Position numbers and translations under genes: made by a program. Under the pieces are notes generated by a model, which made no database searches, was not told the origin of the DNA, and worked only from the letters and a program-made list of their open reading frames with translations. A stretch of 30,265 nucleotides of DNA from Bacteroidales bacterium UBA1745 (GTDB taxonomy: Bacteria; Bacteroidota; Bacteroidia; Bacteroidales; UBA932), in assembly GCA_002314885.1 (NCBI GenBank), contig DCHT01000052.1, positions 5,164 through 35,428 on the forward strand, given 5' to 3'. Shown here in pieces: positions 24,034-30,265 of this stretch (position 1 is the stretch's first letter; every line of letters begins with the position of its first letter).

Positions 24034-24057
24034 GTCAACCTCAATAGTATACTGGAA

Positions 24058-25254
24058 ATGAAGAAAGTATTATCAATTGTGTGCGCTGCCGCGATGATGT
24101 GCATTACCGTTGCAGCATCTGCCCAGGACAAGAAGGCTGAGCGTAACTATGGTCCTTATCAGACCAATGGTGCCGCCAGCAACTGGTTCGTAAGCCTGGG
24201 TGGTGGAGTCGATTGGGTGGCAGACGGTATCCTTTCCGGAGCTAACTTCGGAAAGTGTACTCCTACCCTCGATCTCTCTTTCGGAAAATGGGTTACCCCT
24301 ACCGTCGGTGGACGTCTTGGCTATCAGGGCTTCAAGAACGCCGCCAACGATGAGAAGTTCGGCAACAACTACATCCACGGAGACGTTCTCTGGAACATCT
24401 CCAATCAGTTCGGTGGTTACAAGGTTGACCGCATCTACAACTGCATACCTTACGCTCACACGGGTCTGTACATTGGTGGTGCAAACGGCAAGGAGTTCGC
24501 TCTCGGCCTCGGTCTCCTCAACAACTTCCGCATCAATGACCGTCTGGCTATCTTCGCTGACCTCCGTGCTTCAGCCCTTCGTGGCGAGCAGGTGTACGGC
24601 GCAGGTGGAGCCTGCATCCTTGATGTCTCCGCAGGTCTTACCGTAAACCTCGGCAAGAAGCTCACCTTCAGCAACTCAGAGGGTGCCGGCGACAATGGTG
24701 CTCTCGCAGAGGCCCTTGCTGCACTTGCTGATGCAAAGGATGCTGCCAAGGCTGCCCAGAAGGAAGCAGATGCTGCCAAGAAGGAAGCCGCTGACGCTAA
24801 GGATGACGCCGCTGCCGCTCAGAAGGAAGCTGATTCCGCAAATGAGACTGCAAAGGCTCTCCAGGATGAGCTTGAGGCACTCAAGAACAAGCCGCAGGAT
24901 ATCATTGAGAAGGTTACCAACCACATCATCGCTGGTCCTCTCACTGTTTACTTCGAGCTTGGTAAGAGCACTCTCTCCGCAATGGAGAAGCAGCACCTCA
25001 CCTACTACTTCGACAACCTCCTCAAGGGCGAGGACGCAAAGGATCTCAAGTTCGTGCTTACCGGCTCTGCCGACAAGTCCACCGGTACTGCCGAGGTCAA
25101 CGAGCGTCTCTGCATCGAGCGCGTCGCTTATGTATTCGATGTCCTTGTCAACACTTATGGCGTAGACCAGAACAATATCACCATCAAGGATAATGTCTAC
25201 TCCGATGACCAGGATCATCCTGAGTTCAGCCGTGCCGTCATCATCGAGCACTAG
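24058..25254 (+). CDS. OmpA-family outer-membrane protein
   Basis: A 398-residue envelope protein: SPI signal peptide (1-22, ending ASAQ), a beta-barrel region about 35-210 (WFVSLGGGVDWVADG, VGGRLGYQGF, LGLLNNFRINDRLAIFADLRA), an Ala/Lys/Asp/Glu-rich coiled coil about 215-275 made of imperfect repeats around AQKEAD and AKKEA, and an OmpA-like peptidoglycan-binding domain about 290-398 (VYFELGKSTLS, LTGSADKSTGTAEVNERL, RAVIIEH). It links the outer membrane to the cell wall. It follows the GGGtGRT gene after 24 nt with no recognisable promoter, so read-through is likely. A strong stem-loop follows. Codon use looks highly optimised, fitting an abundant protein. Confidence 0.92.
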   Translation: MKKVLSIVCAAAMMCITVAASAQDKKAERNYGPYQTNGAASNWFVSLGGGVDWVADGILSGANFGKCTPTLDLSFGKWVTPTVGGRLGYQGFKNAANDEKFGNNYIHGDVLWNISNQFGGYKVDRIYNCIPYAHTGLYIGGANGKEFALGLGLLNNFRINDRLAIFADLRASALRGEQVYGAGGACILDVSAGLTVNLGKKLTFSNSEGAGDNGALAEALAALADAKDAAKAAQKEADAAKKEAADAKDDAAAAQKEADSANETAKALQDELEALKNKPQDIIEKVTNHIIAGPLTVYFELGKSTLSAMEKQHLTYYFDNLLKGEDAKDLKFVLTGSADKSTGTAEVNERLCIERVAYVFDVLVNTYGVDQNNITIKDNVYSDDQDHPEFSRAVIIEH

Positions 25255-25267
25255 TATTTAAATTCCA

Positions 25268-25310
25268 GGGGAGTGCCTTCCGTCAAGGAGGCATTCCCCT
25301 TTATAATTTT
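25268..25310 (+). terminator. Intrinsic terminator or attenuator between ompA-like and wza-like genes
   Basis: The arms 25268-25280 and 25287-25299 (GGGGAGTGCC... and ...GGCATTCCCC) form a long stem of about 13 pairs with a 6-nt loop, followed by a T-rich tract to 25312. The next ATG (25316) is only a few bases further, leaving little room for an independent promoter, so partial read-through into the export genes may be the rule. Confidence 0.85.
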
Positions 25311-25315
25311 TTGTT

Positions 25316-26128
25316 ATGAAAGCCATCAACTTCAGAACTCTGGTACTTGCAGCATTCGTAATGCTCTTTGCCTCCTGTTCCACTTACAAGAAGATCAACT
25401 ACCTCCAGGACGTCCAGGTGGACTCTGCCATTGCCATAGCCGCAAGCCAGGGCATTGTCATCCAGCCTCAGGATATGATCTCCATTGTGGTGTCAAGCCG
25501 CAATTCGGAGCTCGCCAGGATATATAACCTTCCTGTAGTGACCTATCAGGCCGGTTCCGAAGCCTCATCGATGGGTTCATACAACCAGAGGCTCATCGGC
25601 TACAGCGTCGACAACGAGGGCAACATCGAATTCCCTGAACTGGGAACCATCCACGTTGCCGGAATGAACCGCTGGCAGCTTGCGGAGGACATCCGCACCA
25701 GGCTCAGTGACGTCGTGAAGGATGCGATCGTCACCGTGCAGTTCATGAACTTCAAGATTTCAGTGACCGGCGAGGTCACCTCTCCTGGTGTCTTCGACAT
25801 CTCGGGAGACAAGATCACCCTCTTCGAGGCTCTGTCACTCGCCAGGAACCTGACCATCTACGGCAAACGCGACGGCGTGTATGTGATCAGGGAGCAGAAC
25901 GGCAACCGCACCATCTATCAGGTGGACCTCAGGACCGTGGATATGTTCAATTCCCCTGCGTACTATCTGCAGCAGAATGACGTAGTCTATGTGGAGCCTA
26001 ACAAGGTACGTGCGGGCCAGTCTACAATCAACGAAAACAATATCAAGTCCGTAAGTGTCTGGGTATCAATCGGCTCATTCCTTACTACTATCGCTACGCT
26101 CGTGATCAGCGTGATGGCGAGGAAATAG
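25316..26128 (+). CDS. Wza-type polysaccharide export lipoprotein
   Basis: A 270-residue lipoprotein; lipobox FASC with Cys21. A polysaccharide export (Poly_export) domain is at about 45-140 (IVIQPQDMISIVVSSRNSEL, YSVDNEGNIEFPELGTIHVA) and an SLBB-type domain at about 145-230 (FKISVTGEVTSPGVFDI, NDVVYVEPNKVRAG). A hydrophobic C-terminal segment (about 250-267, VSIGSFLTTIATLVISVMA) could be the outer-membrane helix seen in Wza octamers. It would form the outer-membrane channel for an exopolysaccharide or capsule, working with the kinase/copolymerase encoded 29 nt downstream. Shorter than E. coli Wza, as is usual in Bacteroidales. Confidence 0.92.
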   Translation: MKAINFRTLVLAAFVMLFASCSTYKKINYLQDVQVDSAIAIAASQGIVIQPQDMISIVVSSRNSELARIYNLPVVTYQAGSEASSMGSYNQRLIGYSVDNEGNIEFPELGTIHVAGMNRWQLAEDIRTRLSDVVKDAIVTVQFMNFKISVTGEVTSPGVFDISGDKITLFEALSLARNLTIYGKRDGVYVIREQNGNRTIYQVDLRTVDMFNSPAYYLQQNDVVYVEPNKVRAGQSTINENNIKSVSVWVSIGSFLTTIATLVISVMARK

Positions 26129-26157
26129 TATTCATTGATATTGTCCCCCAAGAAAGT

Positions 26158-28572
26158 ATGGAAGACAACAGGAAACTCTACGTCGAAGAAGACGCATCAG
26201 CCCTCAAGCTGGTCGACATCTGGCACCTCGTGTGGGACTACAAGTGGTGGTATGTCGCCTGTGTGGCTATATGTCTCGTAGTTGCGGCCGTTTATATATA
26301 TAGGTCTCCTGCAATCTACAGCAGGACAGCCAAGGTCATCATCGATGAGGGCGCTCAGGAAGCCGCTATGCGCGATCTCTCCTCCTTCACCGGAAGTATG
26401 TCCAGGCTCCGCTACTCCACCAACGTCGACAACGAGGTGGAGGCCTTTGCCTCTCCTGACCTTATGGAGACCGTAGCCCAGCGCGTCGGACTCCAGACTT
26501 CCTATGTGGAACATCAGATGTTCCGTCAGGTCGAACTCGGAGACAACAAGCCTTTCGAGCTCTTCCTCGCAGGTGAGAACCCTCAGTCCTCACTTTCCTT
26601 CATCGTCACCAAGACCGGCGACGACAGCTTCACCCTCCACGATTTCGCGGTGGGAGGCCAGGACTCCAAGGAACTTAAGAGTGCCGTCGTAAAGGGCGCT
26701 CTCCTCGACACCCTGACCACTCCTGTGGGACGCATAGTCCTCGCCCCGACCCTCCATTCCGAAGCCTGGGCGAATGACATTACCGTCAGCTGGCGCAATG
26801 CCAAGGCTGCCGGCAAGCGTTTCGCCAACAGTATGAACGTATCCATCTCCGGCAAGCAGACTTCCGTAGTGGTGCTCAGCATCAACGACAAGTTCCCTAA
26901 GCGTGCCGAAGACATACTCAATACCCTCATCGACGTGTACAACGAGACCTGGGTTCTCAACAAGAACAGGTCCGCACGCAACACCACCAACTTCATCAAT
27001 GACCGCCTCGTGGTCATCGAGCAGGAACTCGGCATCATCGAGTCCGAACTCAAAGACTACAAGGAGCGCAATCAGCTCACTGACATCAAGGCCATCTCCA
27101 ACGCCTATCTCAATGAGTCATCCCAGTACGCCACGCGTTCATTCGAGGTGAACAACCAGCTCTCCATTGCCAACTACATCAAGGATTATCTCAACAATCC
27201 TGCTAACACCCTGTCCCTGATTCCTTCGAATTCCGGACTTTCCAGCAGCAATGTGGAAGCTCAGATCGCATCTTATAACGAGCTCGTGCTCCGCAGGGAC
27301 AATCTCCTGACCAACACTTCGGAGAACAGCCCTCTCATCACCGACATCAACCAGTCCCTCGAATCCATCAGGAGCGCTATCCTCAGGTCCATCGACAACC
27401 TGATCGCTACCCTGAAGATCCAGGCCGACCAGATTGCCAGCCAGGAGCAGCTCGTACTCAACAGAATCTCCGCCAGCACCGGCCAGGAGTTTGAGCTCCT
27501 CTCCATCGAGCGTCAGCAGAAAGTGAAGTCCTCACTCTATGTCTACCTCCTCCAGAAGAGGGAAGAGAACGAACTCGCCAGCCTTATGAACGTGAGCAAC
27601 ACCCGACTCATTATGGCGCCTACCGGCGGCAGCTCTCCGGTTGCCCCTCGCCGTATGGTCATATTGCTCATCGCCCTCATCTGCGGCTGCGGCATTCCTT
27701 TCGGCATCCTCTTCCTCAAGAGGACGCTCAACAATTCGGTCGTAAGCAAGTCTGACGTCACCGATGTCCTGACTATGCCTTACCTCGCAGAGATCCCTCT
27801 CGACGGAAAGAAGAAGAAATTCGCCAAGCTCAGGGAGCTCCGCAAGAACGATGACAATGTCAAGAGGCCAATAGTCGTCGCAGGCGGACGCCGCAACGTC
27901 ATAAATGAGGCCTTCCGCGTGCTTCGTACCAATGTCGACCTGATGCTCAATTCCACCAAGGGATGCAAGGTTGTGATGGCCACATCTATGTATCCTGGTT
28001 CAGGCAAGACCTTCATTTCGATGAACCTTGCCGCCAGTATGGCAATCAAGGGTGCGCGCACTCTTATGCTCGACCTTGATATGAGAAAGGCTTCGATGAG
28101 CCACTCTCTCGACCTTCGCGGTCCTGGCGTGGCTGCCTACCTCAATGAGTCCGTGGACGACCTGGACTCCTGCATAGGAAATGTTTCAGAGAACCTCGAC
28201 GCGATGAGGGTGGGCACTCTGCCTCCTAACCCGTCCGAGCTTCTCCTCTCCGAGCGCTTCAGGCAGATGATTGCCCTGCTCAGGGAGCGTTACGACTATA
28301 TCTTCATCGACTGCCCTCCTGCAGAGGTGGTAGCGGATGCCGCCATCATTTCTGCCCAGGTGGACATTACGGCCTTCGTCATCCGCGCCGGTCTTATGGA
28401 CAAGCGCAACCTGCCAGTGGTCGAGGACCTCTACAAGTCCGGTAAGTACACCAGGATGACCGTCATCCTCAATGGCCTCGATGCCCTGTCCCACTACGGC
28501 CGCGGTTATGGCCGCTATGGCTATGGCAAGGGTTATGGCTACGGCTACAACTACGGCAGCGACAAGAACTGA
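26158..28572 (+). CDS. Wzc-type polysaccharide copolymerase / bacterial tyrosine kinase
   Basis: An 804-residue inner-membrane protein with an N-terminal Wzz domain: first membrane helix at about 32-48, long periplasmic coiled-coil region, GNVR-like region, second helix at about 500-520 (VILLIALICGCGIPFGILFL). The cytoplasmic BY-kinase domain has Walker A PGSGKT (613-618), Walker A' LMLDLDMRK with Asp639 and Asp641, and Walker B YIFIDCPP with Asp718. The C-terminal tail is a Gly-Tyr cluster with eight tyrosines, the autophosphorylation site in this family. It controls polymer length and export together with the Wza-type protein; the phosphatase that would reverse it is encoded next, with its ATG overlapping this stop by 1 nt. 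Confidence 0.95.
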   Translation: MEDNRKLYVEEDASALKLVDIWHLVWDYKWWYVACVAICLVVAAVYIYRSPAIYSRTAKVIIDEGAQEAAMRDLSSFTGSMSRLRYSTNVDNEVEAFASPDLMETVAQRVGLQTSYVEHQMFRQVELGDNKPFELFLAGENPQSSLSFIVTKTGDDSFTLHDFAVGGQDSKELKSAVVKGALLDTLTTPVGRIVLAPTLHSEAWANDITVSWRNAKAAGKRFANSMNVSISGKQTSVVVLSINDKFPKRAEDILNTLIDVYNETWVLNKNRSARNTTNFINDRLVVIEQELGIIESELKDYKERNQLTDIKAISNAYLNESSQYATRSFEVNNQLSIANYIKDYLNNPANTLSLIPSNSGLSSSNVEAQIASYNELVLRRDNLLTNTSENSPLITDINQSLESIRSAILRSIDNLIATLKIQADQIASQEQLVLNRISASTGQEFELLSIERQQKVKSSLYVYLLQKREENELASLMNVSNTRLIMAPTGGSSPVAPRRMVILLIALICGCGIPFGILFLKRTLNNSVVSKSDVTDVLTMPYLAEIPLDGKKKKFAKLRELRKNDDNVKRPIVVAGGRRNVINEAFRVLRTNVDLMLNSTKGCKVVMATSMYPGSGKTFISMNLAASMAIKGARTLMLDLDMRKASMSHSLDLRGPGVAAYLNESVDDLDSCIGNVSENLDAMRVGTLPPNPSELLLSERFRQMIALLRERYDYIFIDCPPAEVVADAAIISAQVDITAFVIRAGLMDKRNLPVVEDLYKSGKYTRMTVILNGLDALSHYGRGYGRYGYGKGYGYGYNYGSDKN

Positions 28573-29276
28573 TGGGTATCTTCAACCGAAAGACATCAAT
28601 AGCGAAAAGTGGCCTTCTCAAGGGGGCCACTGATCGTCATTCCCATATCCTCTATGGAGTTGACGACGGCATCCGCGACCTCGTGGATTCCCTGGCCTGC
28701 CTGGAGTATTATGAGAAACTGGGAGTTGCCGACCTCTGGCTGACTCCTCATATTATGGAGGACGTTCCGAATACCACCGAGCGTCTTAAGGCAAGGTTCA
28801 ACGAACTCTGCAAATCCTATCAGGGTCCGATCAGACTCCACCTCGCTGCGGAATATATGATGGACTCGCTTCTGCTTGAAAAGCTCGCAGCCCACGATCT
28901 CCTTACTATGGAAGACAACATCGTCCTGGTCGAGACTTCCACCTGGAGGGCTCCCGAGGACTGGCTTTACTTCCTTGAGAAGATACAGGCAGCCGGTTAC
29001 AAGCCCCTCTTCGCCCACGTCGAAAGGTATCAGTACCTCAAGGCTGAGGACTATGACAAACTCTATCGTATGGGAATTCGTATGCAGCTCAACTATGGTT
29101 CCCTGACCGGCTTCTACGGTGAGACGGCTCAGCGCAAGTCCCGTGAACTGCTGGCCAAGGGCTACTACAGTTACTGCGGGTCCGACTGCCACCGTCTCCA
29201 CAATGTCGAGAAGCAATTCACGTCCGATTGCCTGAAGAAGGCAGAGCTTTCGCTTCTGCGGGATTGCATCCGGTAA
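28572..29276 (+). CDS. CpsB/YwqE-type PHP-domain tyrosine-protein phosphatase
   Basis: A 234-residue cytoplasmic metal-dependent phosphatase of the PHP superfamily. Metal-binding motifs appear in order: DRHSHIL (Asp21, His23, His25), GVDDG (31-32), LTPH with His60, AAEYMMD with Glu94, FAHVERY with His149, and GSDCHR with Asp205 and His207. CpsB enzymes dephosphorylate the tyrosine tail of the cognate BY-kinase. The Ile after the first Asp in the common DIHSHIL is Arg here. The stop of the kinase gene and this ATG share one base (TGATG), so the two are translationally coupled. No glycosyltransferase gene follows. Confidence 0.92.
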   Translation: MGIFNRKTSIAKSGLLKGATDRHSHILYGVDDGIRDLVDSLACLEYYEKLGVADLWLTPHIMEDVPNTTERLKARFNELCKSYQGPIRLHLAAEYMMDSLLLEKLAAHDLLTMEDNIVLVETSTWRAPEDWLYFLEKIQAAGYKPLFAHVERYQYLKAEDYDKLYRMGIRMQLNYGSLTGFYGETAQRKSRELLAKGYYSYCGSDCHRLHNVEKQFTSDCLKKAELSLLRDCIR

Positions 29277-29326
29277 CATCCGGCCCTCACACGCGTATAT
29301 ATAATATAGTATAAATAAGACACAGA

Positions 29327-29932
29327 ATGGACAAGAACAGTTATGCCCTGGGTATGAGCATCGCCCACAACCTGCTTCAGTCAGGTGTAAAGAATCTCAA
29401 CATCGAAGATTTCGCAGCCGGCCTCAAGGCTACGCTCACTGGCGCTGAGCCGGCAATATCCATCGAGGAAGCAGGCGAGTGCCTCCAGGCATTCTTCGCA
29501 GAGCTCGAGGCTGAGCAGGCAAAGCAGCAGGCTGCCGCCGGTGCAGTATTCAAGAAGGAAGGTGAGGACTGGCTCGCTGCCAACGCCACCAAGGAAGGTG
29601 TGAAGACCCTCGCAAGCGGTCTCCAGTACAAGGTGCTCGAGCAGGGCAAGGGCCGCAAGCCTTCTGCAACTGACAAGGTGAAGTGCCACTACTGCGGTAC
29701 TCTCACTGACGGAACCAAGTTCGACAGCTCATACGACCGCAACGAGCCTGCAGTCTTCGGACTCAACCAGGTGATCGCCGGCTGGACTGAAGGCCTTCAG
29801 CTTATGAGCGAGGGTGCCAAGTACGAACTCTACATCCCTTACCAGCTCGCATACGGTGAGTATGGTGCTCCGGGCGCCATCCCTCCATACGCTGCTCTGG
29901 TATTCACCGTAGAGCTCCTCGAAGTGCTCTAG
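29327..29932 (+). CDS. FKBP-type peptidyl-prolyl cis-trans isomerase (FklB/Mip-like)
   Basis: A 201-residue protein with an FKBP N-terminal helical domain (about 3-85, YALGMSIAHNL, LNIEDFAAGL, then an EAEQAKQQAAAG helix) and a C-terminal FKBP domain (about 100-201): LASGLQYKVLEQGKG, VKCHYCGTLTDGTKFDSSYDR, PAVFGLNQVIAGWTEGLQLM, IPYQLAYGEYG, IPPYAALVFTVELLEV. The isomerase pocket residues Tyr, Phe and Trp are in place. No signal peptide is present, so it should act in the cytoplasm or leave without a standard signal. It lies 50 nt after the phosphatase gene; the gap is AT-rich but shows no exact TAnnTTTG box. Confidence 0.95.
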   Translation: MDKNSYALGMSIAHNLLQSGVKNLNIEDFAAGLKATLTGAEPAISIEEAGECLQAFFAELEAEQAKQQAAAGAVFKKEGEDWLAANATKEGVKTLASGLQYKVLEQGKGRKPSATDKVKCHYCGTLTDGTKFDSSYDRNEPAVFGLNQVIAGWTEGLQLMSEGAKYELYIPYQLAYGEYGAPGAIPPYAALVFTVELLEVL

Positions 29933-29965
29933 CAGGGGAGCCCGAGAGCCTTCCGGAATCTTTTT
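29921..29965 (+). terminator. Weak candidate terminator after the FKBP gene
   Basis: GAAG-t-GCTCT (29921-29930) can pair with AGAGC-CTTC (29945-29953) with one bulged T and a 14-nt loop; a T tract is found at 29961-29965. The structure overlaps the end of the coding region. The energy is modest, so this is a tentative call. Confidence 0.4.
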
Positions 29966-29985
29966 CATAAAAAAGCGAAAAAAGA

Positions 29986-30016
29986 TTTGGAGATAAGATT
30001 TTTTGGGCTACCTTTG
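29986..30016 (+). promoter_or_regulatory. rRNA operon promoter P1
   Basis: TTTG at 29986-29989 and TACCTTTG at 30009-30016 match the Bacteroidota -33 and -7 consensus exactly with a 19-nt spacer. A hairpin CGCTTT/AAAGCG (about 30021-30037) follows directly downstream. Confidence 0.85.
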
Positions 30017-30087
30017 CAACCGCTTTCGGAAAAAGCGTGGTCAAAACCCTCCGAAAAGCGAAAAGTTCTTAAAAAACTAAAATAAAA

Positions 30088-30118
30088 TTTGCAGGTTTCG
30101 AAATTGTTCGTACCTTTG
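30088..30118 (+). promoter_or_regulatory. rRNA operon promoter P2
   Basis: TTTG at 30088-30091 and TACCTTTG at 30111-30118, again with a 19-nt spacer, repeat the P1 layout 102 bp downstream. A stem with a GAAA loop (CGTT/AACG within 30125-30143) follows the expected start. Confidence 0.87.
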
Positions 30119-30265
30119 CAATCCGCGCCGTTGAAAAACGCGCAAAACAAGTTCATTGAAAAGACTGTAAGAACAAGTACAAGCAAGTACCGAATATTTA
30201 ATAAATTCGAGAAGCGTTAATTTCTTTTTTAGAGATTAGAAAGTCAGGGAAACAAGCTAAGATTT
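30119..30265 (+). other. Leader of an rRNA operon (16S gene begins beyond the window)
   Basis: The stretch GTTCATTGAAAAG at 30151 and the GAACAAGTACAAGCAAGTA segment that follows resemble the conserved 16S leader of Bacteroidales, which carries antitermination and RNase III processing signals. The 29933-30265 interval contains no credible gene. The mature 16S 5' end (AGAGTTTGAT-like) is not yet reached at 30265, so the rRNA call rests on the leader and the tandem promoters. Confidence 0.75.

Noticed and set aside
29965..30186. Small open frame of 73 codons on the minus strand
   Set aside because: It lies across the rRNA promoters and leader; AT-rich, Phe-rich translation without a start context.
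1..30265. Insertion sequences, integrases, CRISPR arrays, tRNA genes
   Set aside because: I looked for transposase or integrase motifs, regularly spaced repeats and cloverleaf-like segments and saw none. The duplicated operons have no flanking terminal repeats visible.

Overview
The window is chromosomal DNA of a member of the Bacteroidota, most likely Bacteroidales. The evidence is promoter boxes of the form TAnnTTTG with TTTG-like -33 elements, many SPII lipoproteins, Bacteroidota-restricted families (DUF4493, PCMD, fimbrillin-like, GGGtGRT), and a typical rRNA leader at the right end. Base composition is clearly above 50% G+C with strong preference for C-ending codons, which argues against Bacteroides itself and fits a Rikenellaceae/RC9-like or other GC-richer Bacteroidales. 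The lineage is inference. No mobile element, CRISPR array or tRNA was found.

Left half (1-15587): two paralogous surface-lipoprotein operons point away from each other and flank parE and a small acyltransferase. The left copy is on the minus strand and runs off the window; it carries a fimbrillin-like protein, a short DUF4493 protein, a long DUF4493 protein and the start of a further lipoprotein. The right copy is on the plus strand and complete. It has the same first three genes in the same order, then a DUF4493+PCMD lipoprotein, two tandem paralogous outer-membrane beta-barrels and a second PCMD lipoprotein, ending at a strong intrinsic terminator. One promoter-like box in front and one terminator behind suggest a single seven-gene transcript. 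The function is not established; a surface-exposed or fimbria-like assembly is the simplest inference.

Middle (15618-22164): a secreted fusion of a calcineurin-like metallophosphoesterase with a glycerophosphodiester phosphodiesterase converges on a uvrB-relA pair. The RelA/SpoT-type protein overlaps the end of uvrB and has an intact synthetase but a degraded ppGpp-hydrolase site.

Right half (22225-30265): a NifU-like scaffold and GGGtGRT protein pair (poorly characterised Fe-S related module) is followed by an OmpA-type envelope protein. After a terminator/attenuator come a Wza-type export lipoprotein, a Wzc-type tyrosine kinase and a CpsB/YwqE-type PHP phosphatase, without glycosyltransferases. 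A cytoplasmic FKBP precedes the tandem promoters and leader of an rRNA operon whose 16S gene lies just outside the window.

The most notable signals beyond the gene list are the mirrored duplication around parE, a near absence of the palindrome CATG across the whole window (six seen by eye against roughly 115 expected from composition), consistent Shine-Dalgarno-like sites at a fixed 7-nt spacing before three operon-internal genes, the phosphoesterase fusion, and the NifU-like/GGGtGRT module.
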